64,000 nt of DNA from Tritrichomonas musculus. Lineage: Eukaryota > Parabasalia > Tritrichomonadida > Tritrichomonadidae. The position numbers were made by a program, and so were the translations under genes. The notes beneath the pieces are model-generated. The model had not been told where the DNA came from. It saw only the letters and a program-made list of their open reading frames with translations, and made no database searches. The stretch is from assembly GCA_039105265.1 (NCBI GenBank), contig JAPFFF010000005.1, positions 62,001 to 126,000 of the forward strand, in the 5' to 3' direction. Of the stretch, positions 46,427 to 55,132 are shown piece after piece; position 1 is the first letter of the stretch; every line of letters starts with the position of its first letter.

Positions 46427-48211
46427 TCAATTATCGGAGGGAGTGTCGCTTGGTAATTTTTCAACGACATCAGAATCTGAATCTGAGAAACTTTCAAAGG
46501 ATGAATTGTCATTTGATTTATCGAGCCAGAAATCATTAAATTCAGCTAATTGGTTGGATTGTTGTTGTATTGGTTCTTTCGCTGTTTGAGTTTGCAAAAT
46601 TTTATCAATTGCTGCCGTTATTGGTTCACTAACTTCTCTTTCAACTCTTTCTCTTTCTTTTTTTAGTTTTTCTTTTTCTTCTTTGATTCTTTGTTCTTCT
46701 TCTTTATAGGCAGCAAATTCTTGTTCATCAAGAAATTCTTCCAATTGAATATCAGTTATTTCTCTATAATTGTCGAGGAAATCTTTGAGTCTTTCTCTTG
46801 TGGCTTTCTCTATTTCGTCGTACATCAAGTCAGGATGAGCATATCCGAATGCTGCAGCCAAACGATTGAATGCCAAATTTTTCTTTGATTCTTCTTCTCT
46901 GATCTTCGTGTGAATTTCGGATTCTTCATGGTTGAGGAAATTCAATGGAAACGGTAGAATTGTCCATTCATAACCTTTGTCTTTGAAAGTTTGGATTCTT
47001 TGATTAGCGATTTCTTTGATTTCTTCTTCCGTCTTGTCTTTGTATATCTTTTTCAATTCAACAATTAAATCTGTTCTTGCTAATTCGTCATTTTCCAGAT
47101 GCTTATCTTTCCTATTTTTTACTCGTAATCTGATTCTTGATGTTGAAGACGGTTGATCAGGCTTGGCACGAGGAATTTGTGATCGACTTGTTACCTTTTT
47201 CTTTGGTTGATCAGATTCAATAACTTTGTTCATTTTTTCTAATTGTTTTCTTGAAACTACCTTCCTTTTCTTCTTTTTGATGATTGTAGGTTTGACAGGG
47301 TCAGGTTGAATTGTTTCATTCATCTTACGTAAACGTTCTTCTATGAATTTTTGTTTATCTTTCTCTACTTGTTTACTGAGTGATGCTTGATTTTCTTCAT
47401 TTTGAGAGAAAACTAATCGAATGTAATTTTTCTTTCTTCTGAATTCTTCTGTTTTAACGTATTTGAGTATTGAAATCAGATCTTCGTCTAATTCTTTTGG
47501 TTTTGAATATTTCTTTTTCATTGCTGGTAAATCCTTTTCGTAATTACCACTTAATAATCGAGCATTTTCATCTTTTAAAACATCAACATAGAATTCTGAC
47601 CAAATAACGATATCACCATTTTCATTGAGATCATCAACAAAAGAATGCTCTAAATCATAGGCAAATAATTCTTCACCAAGCAACATTGTGGCAATTTGAT
47701 TTAATTCATCATCTGGTATCCCTTCAAAAAATTCGTTATCTGCTAGCCAACTTTGCATATGCTTTTTCACTGTAATACCTTTTGCCCTCATTTCTGCTAA
47801 TTTGTCATGAGAAATTGTTGGTAATCGAAGGTGATGTTTTTGTACAACTTTATCTTCTGGTATTTCAAATTTTCGATTTGGCAAAGGAGGATCAACTTTT
47901 TTGAATCCAGGGGTTGGGATTTCGTCTTTCTTTGATTCTTCAGTATTTTTTGACAATTTGACTTTTCCTGGCGGATTTACTACAAATTTGACCTTTTTTG
48001 GTGTTGGTTGGCTTTTTGATTGATCATCATTTTCGTCTTCTAGATTAAGTATAAATCGTTGACTTTTGGCCCCGTGTTTAGATATCTGAATGCCCTTTGA
48101 CACTTCTCTTTGCATTCCATTTTTATTCGTATGACCAACTAGATCATACTCCTGCTTTTCTTGTAGAGATTTCATTCTCTCTTTGGTGACGACATGGCTT
48201 CTGCTGTGCAT
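46427..48211 (-). CDS. Large charged hypothetical protein (594 aa)
   Basis: Rich in Lys, Glu, Asp and Pro, with a basic central part (about 300-370, including KKKKRKVVSRKQLEK and SRSQIPRAKPDQPSS) and a long charged helix (about 500-535, EEEQRIKEEKEKLKKERER). The C-terminus is acidic and Ser/Asp-rich (SFESFSDSDSDVVEKLPSD). No signal or membrane segment is present. I recognise no family. The gene is the inner member of the right terminal divergent pair and is driven by the conserved module, so it may be a regulator or chromatin-associated factor. Confidence 0.7.
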   Translation of the reverse strand: MHSRSHVVTKERMKSLQEKQEYDLVGHTNKNGMQREVSKGIQISKHGAKSQRFILNLEDENDDQSKSQPTPKKVKFVVNPPGKVKLSKNTEESKKDEIPTPGFKKVDPPLPNRKFEIPEDKVVQKHHLRLPTISHDKLAEMRAKGITVKKHMQSWLADNEFFEGIPDDELNQIATMLLGEELFAYDLEHSFVDDLNENGDIVIWSEFYVDVLKDENARLLSGNYEKDLPAMKKKYSKPKELDEDLISILKYVKTEEFRRKKNYIRLVFSQNEENQASLSKQVEKDKQKFIEERLRKMNETIQPDPVKPTIIKKKKRKVVSRKQLEKMNKVIESDQPKKKVTSRSQIPRAKPDQPSSTSRIRLRVKNRKDKHLENDELARTDLIVELKKIYKDKTEEEIKEIANQRIQTFKDKGYEWTILPFPLNFLNHEESEIHTKIREEESKKNLAFNRLAAAFGYAHPDLMYDEIEKATRERLKDFLDNYREITDIQLEEFLDEQEFAAYKEEEQRIKEEKEKLKKERERVEREVSEPITAAIDKILQTQTAKEPIQQQSNQLAEFNDFWLDKSNDNSSFESFSDSDSDVVEKLPSDTPSDN

Positions 48212-48354
48212 GCTAAAAAATGATGTGATGACCTAACGAGAAAAAATTAGATTTTTGGTAAACGGTCGCCACCCCAAAAACCTAGGGGGTACCCCTGAGG
48301 GACCCAAATAAAAATTAGATTTTTCGAGCTCACCTCATCACCTCATTTTTTTTC
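48212..48354. promoter_or_regulatory. Right copy of the bidirectional promoter module
   Basis: Holds GATGTGATGACCTAACGAG, AAAAATTAGATTTTTGGT, AAACGGTCGCCACCCC and a GC-rich centre (GGGGGTACCCCTGAGGGACC). On the far side it has CTCACCTCATCACCTCATTT and a TTTTTCATG start. It is the inverted near-copy of 3484-3621. The two modules therefore place matching divergent promoters at the two ends of the element. Confidence 0.75.
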
Positions 48355-48951
48355 ATGTCGTCCCAGCAACAGGAAACCATAGATGAACAAGCTGATACTG
48401 AAGATAACGATGAAGAATCTTTCTCACTAGAAACCAAAAAAGTTCAACCTTCATTAGGTAAAGATGAAAATCCACGTCCATGGGATTATACTGAAACCGA
48501 AGAAACTGAATTCGAAGCAAATCCAAATGTTAAGAAATTTCCAGAGCCACCTGATTTTATTGATACAGACAAGTACTCAATCGACGTTTTAGGATTCAAT
48601 GGAATTGAACACAACCGCATAATTCGCGGATTAGCATTCTATTATCTCTACAAATCATTCCTACAAGACGGATTACTGGCTGATATTTATCTCGATTTTG
48701 ACAAAAATATTGGCCAAGATATGGCTCATATTCGCCATGAAATCACCGATAGAGCCGAATTTGAGGCGATTAAGCAGTTCCTTCAAGATAAAGTCCGAAA
48801 TGAACGCCTCGAAAATGGTTGTTTTCTCGATCAACCACCTCCTCAAAAAGTGGAAACTGAACAAATTGAATACGAGTACGAATATGTACTCGAGGAGGAA
48901 GAAGAAGACGCACCAGATGACTTCAAAAAAGATCCTAATTGGAAACCATAA
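48355..48951 (+). CDS. Acidic hypothetical protein (198 aa)
   Basis: Last gene before the right terminal repeat, reading toward the end. It has an acidic N-terminus (about 60 residues), a compact middle (FNGIEHNRIIRGLAFYYLYK, SFLQDGLLADIYLDFD) and a Glu/Tyr-rich C-terminus (YEYEYVLEEEEEDAPDD). Unrecognised. It pairs with the 594-residue gene across the shared module, mirroring the left-end arrangement. Confidence 0.7.
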   Translation: MSSQQQETIDEQADTEDNDEESFSLETKKVQPSLGKDENPRPWDYTETEETEFEANPNVKKFPEPPDFIDTDKYSIDVLGFNGIEHNRIIRGLAFYYLYKSFLQDGLLADIYLDFDKNIGQDMAHIRHEITDRAEFEAIKQFLQDKVRNERLENGCFLDQPPPQKVETEQIEYEYEYVLEEEEEDAPDDFKKDPNWKP

Positions 48952-48999
48952 AAAGGACGTTTAGTGAGAGGACGTTTAATAAATACTCTCATACTAGGT

Positions 49000-49229
49000 T
49001 TTAAGTAAACCACACAATTAACAACTTTTTCTATATCTTTTTTGATGTTAACGATACGGGGCCTCCTTCCTAGCAGAGCGTTGAGAGGAATCCTGAGAGC
49101 AGCCCAGTGGAAGATCATTAATGGGAGTGGGGGATCATACCTGGCATAGCGGGGCTGGGGTCGCGGATGGGAAATATTTGACGCGGTTTTTGAACGAAGT
49201 GCAAAAATCGTGGCAAATATATAACTACT
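49000..49229 (-). repeat. Right terminal inverted repeat of the large Maverick (230 bp)
   Basis: Reverse complement of 2756-2985 with a few substitutions and no length change, ending AACTACT at 49229. Between the last gene and the repeat, AGGACGTTTA occurs twice (48954-48979). Confidence 0.93.
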
Positions 49230-49234
49230 TTTAA
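49230..49234. repeat. Right target-site duplication TTTAA of the large Maverick
   Basis: Matches 2751-2755. It lies inside the ankyrin unit KTPIHIAIEKGNIEIVKILL, which is cut after its last Leu codons. Confidence 0.85.
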
Positions 49235-51640
49235 TAATATTTTAACGATTTCTATGTTTCCTTTTTCAATAGCTATATGAATTGGAGTTTTGTAAATGAC
49301 AATTGAAAACTTCATTAAATCATATTATTTATGAATGTAATTGGAAAATATCAATTTGTTATTTTATTTGAAATATTAATTTTTTAATTGAATTAAAAAA
49401 GAATTATTTTTTAAATTTTATTTAAATAATTTGGGAAATATTATTAAAACAATAATTAATGTAATGGTATATAATTTAATAACTAGGAATGTTATTAGAA
49501 ACTTGTTTACAAATGTAATCAAAATATACAAAATCAAATTTTATTTAAATATGATTAATAAAATATATGAAATATTAACATCAGTACGATTACAATTCAC
49601 CAAAAGTTTTACAATATCAACATTTTCTTTTTCTATAGCATCATGCAATGGAGATTTATAAATATTTATGAAAAATTCTATTAACTTTTTAATTTGTAAT
49701 CACATCAAAATAGACTGTTTTAAATCACATGAATTATTTATTCTCAAATTTTATTTAAATTAATAATTAATTTTATCTAAATATTGAATATTCTAATTGT
49801 ATTTCCAAAAGAAATTTTGAATTTCAGAATTTAACGGTTTTATTCAAAATTTTATTTAAAAAGTTGATTTATAATTTTTCCAGCATTTAAATATTTCAAT
49901 TTGAATATTATTTAAGAATATGATTTGGAAATTTCATTAAAATATATCAATAGTAATGTAATTGATAATTTTGATTAATAACTAAATAAGAATCATTATT
50001 TTTTAAAATTTTATAATGATTATTAAATATAAATGCAATAACAACATTTGATCATGAATTTTATTTAAAATTAATATTTTAAAATATATATGATATTTGG
50101 ATCAGTTGATACATATGATAACAAGAGTTTTACGATTTCAATGTTTCCATTTTCTACTGCCATATACAAAGCTGTTTTATGAATATAAATCAAAAGGAAC
50201 TCTGTGAAAATATTTTTTTTTTTTTGAATGAAGTTAAAAAAAAATTGTTTTTGATTCTATTTAAATTGTTTACTTTGTAATTTCATTTAAATATTTAGTT
50301 TTTAAATTTTATTGTAAAATCAAATTTTGAATTTTATTCAAATATAATTATGGAAAATGCTATTGAAAAATTTTAATTATCAAAATATTATTAAATATTT
50401 ATATTTGAACTTCATTTAATCATTAATTTAAAATGAAATTGAAATATATATTTATCAACTCTATTTAAAATTGCATTTATGAATACAATAAAAAACTAAT
50501 TGTTATGAAAATGGAATTGAAATATTTCATTGATAATTTGATTATAATAAAGAGCTCAAAATGTATGGACAATTGATATCAATTTGCTTATTTGACAACA
50601 AAAGTTTTACAATTTCAGCATTGTTTTTTTCCACTGCAAATATTAACGCTGATTTATTAAATATATCATTTTGAAATAAAATAAAAAAATATTCATTTAA
50701 AATGTAATTAAAAAATAATAATTTTCAAATTTTATTTATATATATATTGTATGAAATGTTATTAAATTATTTATATAAATGAACATGATAAAACATTTTA
50801 ATTATAAAATGTAATAAAAATAATCAATTGCAAATGTTATTTGAATTATTTTATTTTGAATGTAATTTAAAACCGTTGTTTTGAATTGAATTTGAAACAC
50901 ATAATTAGTAATGTAATTAAAATGATTTTATATATAAATTATATTAAATAATTTTTCTATAAAATGCCCATATAGTTGGCATCGATTTGATTGCATGATA
51001 ACAAAAGTTTCACCATTTCAATATTTTCCAATTCAATAGCAATTTGAAGCGATGTCTTATAAAAATTGAATAGAAATTGAATTAATATGATTGCTATAAA
51101 ATGAAATTCAAAGTAATCATTTTTAATGAAATTCAAATATTAATTTTACAATTTCATTAAAAAAATCAATCATAATGAAATTAAACAACAAATTTTGAAT
51201 GGCATTAAAAATTTTATTTCAAATATCATTTAAAAAAAAATGTTTGAAATTTCATTAAAAAAAAATTCATTTTAAATATCATTAAAATATATATTATTTA
51301 AAATGCCATTAAACAATTCGTCTTAGAATGTCATTGAATTTTTTGTTTGTTAAATAAAATTAAAATAGATAATTTTGAATGTAATAAAAATAATAAAATT
51401 CTCGATTTCATTGAAATATTTGATTTTATAACTTTATTCAATTTTTGTTAATTTCAAATTTCATTTAATTTTTTTATGTTTAACACCATTTAAATATATT
51501 TCATTAAGAATGTAATTAAATATATTTTATGGTCAAATTTTGTATAGAGCGTTGGCATCAATTTCATCATATGATAATAAAAGTTTAGCAATTTCAATGT
51601 TTTCATTTTCTACTGCAACATGTAATGCAGTTTTATAAAG
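49230..51640 (-). repeat. Middle ankyrin units of host gene, with AT-rich spacers
   Basis: On the minus strand, units at about 51550-51640, 50975-51060, 50565-50660, 50090-50185, 49575-49655, and the part of the split unit at 49230-49300. Examples are KTALHVAVENENIEIAKLLL and KTALYMAVENGNIEIVKLLL. All units are open. The spacers contain stops and a recurring pattern, on the minus strand, of TTTAATGAAATTT-like words about every 20-25 bp. There is no constant splice junction. The C-terminal units continue at 1150-2755, beyond the inserted element. Confidence 0.68.
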
Positions 51641-51889
51641 TAATTTAATAATAAAATTTCATTTAAAATATGTTTTTTAAAATGTAATTAAAAAAAAAAT
51701 ATTTTAAATTTTATTCTAATTTTCATTTTTTTGAATGTAATTGAAATATTGAATTCAAAATTTTATTGAAAAAGTTATTATTTGAATTTCATTTAACTTT
51801 TTTTTTGGAATGTCATTTGAAATACTATTAAAACAAGATTAAAGCATACAAATTTTAAATTTCATTAAATTTTTTGATTTAAAATTACA

Positions 51890-52990
51890 TTAATTATTTA
51901 TAAAGTAAAAAACAATAATTCTGTTTATATCGATCCATTTTGTATCCAAGAGAATTTTAACAAGAGAATAATAATCGTATTTGCATAAAATGATAAAGTT
52001 AGGCACATCAATATCTTTTTTTTGAATAAAAGAAAAATTGAAGTATTTTAATATCTTTCTTAAATACAAACTAGATTTGAAGTCATTCAAAAGGTCATTT
52101 GCAATGTAGTTTGCAACATCGTTATGATGACATTTGACGGCTTCAATGAAGCATTCATCGTATTTATCTTTCGGTGGAGCAATTTTGTTTTTTTCAAAAA
52201 AATGAATCATTTCTGGATTGTTTCCGTGAATTGCAAAGAGCCACAATGAAGGCGACACGTCAGCCTTATTCAAAAATAAATATTTGAAAATTTGAATGGA
52301 ACCGAAAAATGCAGAATATTCAATTAAAGTTGATTTTCTTTTGTTTAAAAAATTGTTTGTTTCATAAATTGATCGTTTGATTTGTCCTTGTGGCGCCAAC
52401 ATGTTTTGATTAACGTAAGTGATGAATTCTTCAAGTTTGTCATTTTGGATCAATTCACTTAAACGGTCGTCGTTTTCACCTTTCAACCGTTTTTCTTCAA
52501 AATCATCAGGCAAATCTTTCAGTACAAAATCAATCCAATCATTTTCATTGATTAAATCATTTTGCACGATTTTTTGGATAAAAGATTCCGTTACAAATTG
52601 CTTGATTTCTGGCATGAAATACTGAGGATAATTGGCCTCTTTATATTTGTCTTGTATGATTATGTTGAAAATGCCTTCATCAATTGAAAATATTTTCAAT
52701 ATGCAAAAAATTTCGCGATTTGAAAAATATTTTTTAATCTGATCTTCGAAAAATAATATTATTTTTTCAATTTTGTAGAAAAAATTGGATATCCGATTAT
52801 GATTATTTGATATTTTCGTTAATAAATGAAGAAATAATTTGAGTTCGTTGATATCATCTTTAATTTTTTTTTCATTTAACTTTTTAGATAAATTTCCAAA
52901 ATCTTCTTCAACATTCTCTTCTTTTTCTATATAATCAAGAAGAATTTTTTGAATACCCTGACTTTTCTCTAAATTTTCTTCGATGCTCAT
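51890..52990 (-). CDS. Ankyrin-family protein, N-terminal part (host)
   Basis: The start is taken at the ATG of MSIEENLEKSQGIQ (52990). The frame is open further upstream, but that part is Phe-rich and translates a poly-A tract. Residues 1-170 form the helical N-terminal domain typical of trichomonad ankyrin proteins (LKLFLHLLTKISNNHNRISN, KKYFSNREIFCILKIF). A region like the DUF3447 family follows (STLIEYSAFFGSIQIFKYLF, ALHGNNPEMIHFF-type repeats), and then the first ankyrin unit (YYSLVKILLDTKWIDIN). It continues as separated units downstream. Such proteins are probably protein-interaction scaffolds. The integrity of the whole gene is broken by the Maverick insertion. Confidence 0.78.
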   Translation of the reverse strand: MSIEENLEKSQGIQKILLDYIEKEENVEEDFGNLSKKLNEKKIKDDINELKLFLHLLTKISNNHNRISNFFYKIEKIILFFEDQIKKYFSNREIFCILKIFSIDEGIFNIIIQDKYKEANYPQYFMPEIKQFVTESFIQKIVQNDLINENDWIDFVLKDLPDDFEEKRLKGENDDRLSELIQNDKLEEFITYVNQNMLAPQGQIKRSIYETNNFLNKRKSTLIEYSAFFGSIQIFKYLFLNKADVSPSLWLFAIHGNNPEMIHFFEKNKIAPPKDKYDECFIEAVKCHHNDVANYIANDLLNDFKSSLYLRKILKYFNFSFIQKKDIDVPNFIILCKYDYYSLVKILLDTKWIDINRIIVFYFINN

Positions 52991-53170
52991 TTCGTTTTCT
53001 ACTAATTGAAAAAAAATTGAGTACTTTTGGAAAGGGAGGTATTCAAAAAAAAAAAAAAAAAAAATCACTTGATAAAATTGAAAAGGAGGGTGAAACAAAT
53101 TGTTATCAATTTTACTTTCACTTGAGCCAGATTCACTTGAAAACGCGATCAAGAATCAAATTCTTTCTGA

Positions 53171-53743
53171 ATCACTTTTGAAATTGTTCTTGGTGTGCGT
53201 TACATTCACAAGCACAACTTCATGCACCGCGATTTGAAGCCATTAAACATCCTTTTGAGTATAAACTTGCATGTTCGCATCACCGATTTTGGTCTCGCTA
53301 AAGAAGAAGATCTCGCAGATTCACAGTCGAAAGGTGTTGGAACTCGTCGATTCATGGCTCCAGAAATATTTGAAGAAAATGACGAAGGAAGCACATACAC
53401 TAGCAAAGTCGACGTTTACTCGTTTGGAATCACTTTGATTATCATTGTCACTTGTTCCTGCCCAAAGTTCAATTTGAAAAACTCATTGATTGTCATCATT
53501 CGACCTCTACCAGACACAATCGTTGCATTGGTTCGTGAATTGATTGTTCGATACTTGTCACAATCACCAGAAGAGCGTCCTACATTTTCTGAAATCTTAG
53601 AAATCATGAAATCGAATGACTACGACATTTTCAATGAGAAGAAAAGTTCAAAATTGAGCCCGAACCAGGATCAAATGAAAAATGAAATTGAAAAAAGAAT
53701 TCTTAAAATCGAGGCATTTGAATACCAACTTCGCGATGACTAA
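53171..53743 (+). pseudogene. Truncated protein kinase (host, C-lobe only)
   Basis: The frame is open from about 53171. It encodes the end of helix E ([10 protein letters not shown]), catalytic loop [13 protein letters not shown] as ITDFGLAKE, and the activation-loop end [13 protein letters not shown]. Helix F ([12 protein letters not shown]) and a C-lobe with [11 protein letters not shown] follow. The N-lobe with the glycine-rich loop and ATP-binding lysine is absent. There is no ATG at the start of the homology. The family is the tyrosine-kinase-like type abundant in trichomonads. Upstream lies the divergent ankyrin gene, so a rearrangement probably removed the kinase 5' half. It is likely non-functional. 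Confidence 0.8.
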
Positions 53744-54239
53744 AGTTATCGATTAATAAAATCCTAATTAATCTTTTAACTTAAGGAGGAGGGTCAAAAA
53801 AAAGCTTTCTGTTACATTAAACTTCACAATATATAGATTCAAAATTATATAGGTTTTATATGTTAATTTTGCTTCTACACAGAGTTGTGCTTCATTTAAA
53901 ATCCACTTTTTCAATACTTTTTAAAACTTTTTCAATGCTTTTAAAAATGAAGTTAAGCTAGATCAATATAAGATATCTCGTTGTATTTTATGTATAATTA
54001 TTTTTGGAAGCAATTGAAAAAGATCATAGCAGAAGCATTTTTTGAATTTTTTTCTTTGCAGCAAATATCTTTTTTATATTTGAAGTAAAAAAAATTACAT
54101 TAATGTAATTTTTTGCTATTTTATATTTACATAGTTTTCATCTTTTTAAACGAGAATGAGAACATTTAAACAATTTTTACATTAAATATAATCATTTTAT
54201 AAAATAAAGATAAAATGGTATTAGTCGAAAAAAAGTTCT
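53744..54239. other. AT-rich intergenic region
   Basis: No coding region was seen. It includes a perfect 26-bp A/T-rich palindrome at 54089-54114 centred on ACATTAATGT. Otherwise it is unremarkable host-like spacer between the kinase fragment and the fragment cut by element A. Confidence 0.6.
54089..54114. repeat. Perfect 26-bp palindrome
   Basis: AAAAAATTACAT is followed by its complement, with no loop. It could form a cruciform or act as a dimer binding site. It may simply be chance in AT-rich DNA. Confidence 0.6.
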
Positions 54240-54441
54240 TTAATTTTTTGAAAGTTCAGAAAGCATTTTATTTGCAATCAGCAATTTTTTATGCTCGTCA
54301 CTCTCTTCAGGCATGCTTGACACATTTTCCACGCTCAACAACTTGTAAGCATCATTCATATCTTTGAAAATGCACATTTGTTTATTTTTGGCAAAAATAA
54401 CCAACTTTGTAAGGTCAATAAAATTGACCTGTGTGTTCTTA
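54240..54441 (-). pseudogene. 3' fragment of a host-like gene cut by element A
   Basis: The minus-strand frame is open from the element A border (54441) to a TAA at 54240-54242, about 66 codons. Protein-like text includes VNFIDLTKLVIFAKNKQMCI, FKDMNDAYKLL and a charged helical end (ESDEHKKLLIANKMLSELS). The composition is less AT-biased than the surrounding spacer. The upstream part should lie beyond the far end of element A, outside or later in the sequence. The family is not recognised. Confidence 0.55.
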
Positions 54442-54701
54442 AGTAGTATATACTAGTCGGTTTCCGCGGGGCACAGGCTGCCCACGCGTCAACACGAACT
54501 AGTTAAAAAAAATAAAAAAAAAAAAAATAAAAAAGAAAAATAAAAAAAAAACTTCTTCTTCTTTTCATGTTATCCCACCCACCCACCTCAACGCCTACCA
54601 TCAATGAAACGGCACAGGTACCCCACCCCACAACCGCCCATCTATGCAACGGCACAGGTACCTGCCCCGAGAATCTCGTACCTATTTCTTTCTATATGTA
54701 A
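54442..54701. mobile_element. Left end of element A (partial, nested Maverick-type element)
   Basis: It begins AGTAGTATATACTAGTCGG, in line with the AGTAGT ends of the other elements, and is suddenly GC-rich (CGGTTTCCGCGGGGCACAGG). It contains a long A-rich tract with scattered T and G and a direct repeat AACGGCACAGGTACC at 54608-54622 and 54648-54662. The HNH gene starts at 54702. The expected partner end (reverse complement, ...TATACTACT) was not found in the window, so the right end is lost or beyond 64000. Confidence 0.55.
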
Positions 54702-54756
54702 ATGTCATTTGTGCCACTCAAAGGCTTTACTAACGACTATGAGATACTGAATAGGT
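54702..54756 (+). pseudogene. HNH endonuclease of element A, 5' part (split by element B)
   Basis: ATG at 54702 opens MSFVPLKGFTNDYEILN, which resembles the NUMOD4-type start of HNH endonucleases ((F/W)xP(I/L)xGFxxxYE). The frame is cut at 54756 by element B. It resumes in phase at 61631 once the element and one TAGGT copy are ignored. The total would be 103 codons. Confidence 0.75.
54752..54756. repeat. Left target-site duplication TAGGT of element B
   Basis: TAGGT directly precedes the left repeat and recurs at 61626-61630 directly after the right repeat. It has the same 5-bp length as that of the large Maverick. Confidence 0.88.
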
Positions 54757-55118
54757 AGTAGTATAGTATAGGCTCCGCTACCGCCAAGCCTATACTTGGG
54801 GGCTCCGCAGAGGCTCCGCACCCCACTACTCCAGGGGTTCGCACCCCTGGACCCCCTCAAAAGGCCCCCACATTCAAAAAGTTCGCGACAAAAAAATTCC
54901 AAACTAAAATTTTTTTCGTCTCGTTATCAAAACGTTTTTTAATTCAAAAAGTTCAAAAAAATCTCTACTAAAAGTAGTATATATAAATGGCGTGATTTCT
55001 TAACGTTCCGTCAAGAAATCCCGAGCCATTTTTTGTTAAGATATCCCATCGAATCAAGAAGTTGTTTTATAATGATTGAAATGTACCCGACGCTCAATCC
55101 AGCTGAAGAACAAACACC
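54757..55118 (+). repeat. Left terminal inverted repeat of element B (362 bp)
   Basis: Matches the reverse complement of 61264-61625 at equal length with a few substitutions. It contains three copies of GGCTCCGC, a perfect hairpin CCAGGGGT-TCGC-ACCCCTGG (54831-54850), and two TTCAAAAAGTTC words. It also holds a complete copy of the promoter and first codons of the virion-like gene (ATG at 55071), which here run into a premature stop. Confidence 0.92.
54831..54850. repeat. GC-rich hairpin in the element B terminal repeat
   Basis: CCAGGGGT and ACCCCTGG separated by TCGC form an 8-bp perfect stem. The mirror copy is at 61532-61551. It may be a protein-binding or replication-end structure. Confidence 0.75.
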
Positions 55119-55132
55119 GATAGCTATAGAAT

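Larger units (their letters stand above)
2756..49229. mobile_element. Complete 46.5 kb Maverick/Polinton-type element
   Basis: A 46,474-bp element bounded by 230-bp terminal inverted repeats and a 5-bp duplication (TTTAA). It encodes hallmark Maverick/Polinton functions: protein-primed family B polymerase, retroviral-type integrase, FtsK/HerA-type packaging ATPase, SF3 helicase and capsid-like proteins. About 42 genes are recognised. Most known Polintons are 15-25 kb, so this is large. The extra size comes from a giant 3,556-residue gene, a capsid gene duplication, long fibre genes and many small accessory genes. A cysteine protease of the adenain type was not recognised. Three reading-frame lesions (in the giant gene, the first capsid gene and a SAP-like gene) leave its competence uncertain. 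Confidence 0.92.

Noticed and set aside
49230-51640. Ordinary spliceosomal introns between ankyrin units
   Set aside because: No constant GT..AG borders or the known trichomonad branch/acceptor motif; kept only as an open question.
53171-53743. Functional protein kinase gene
   Set aside because: The N-lobe and ATP-binding residues are missing and no ATG precedes the homology.
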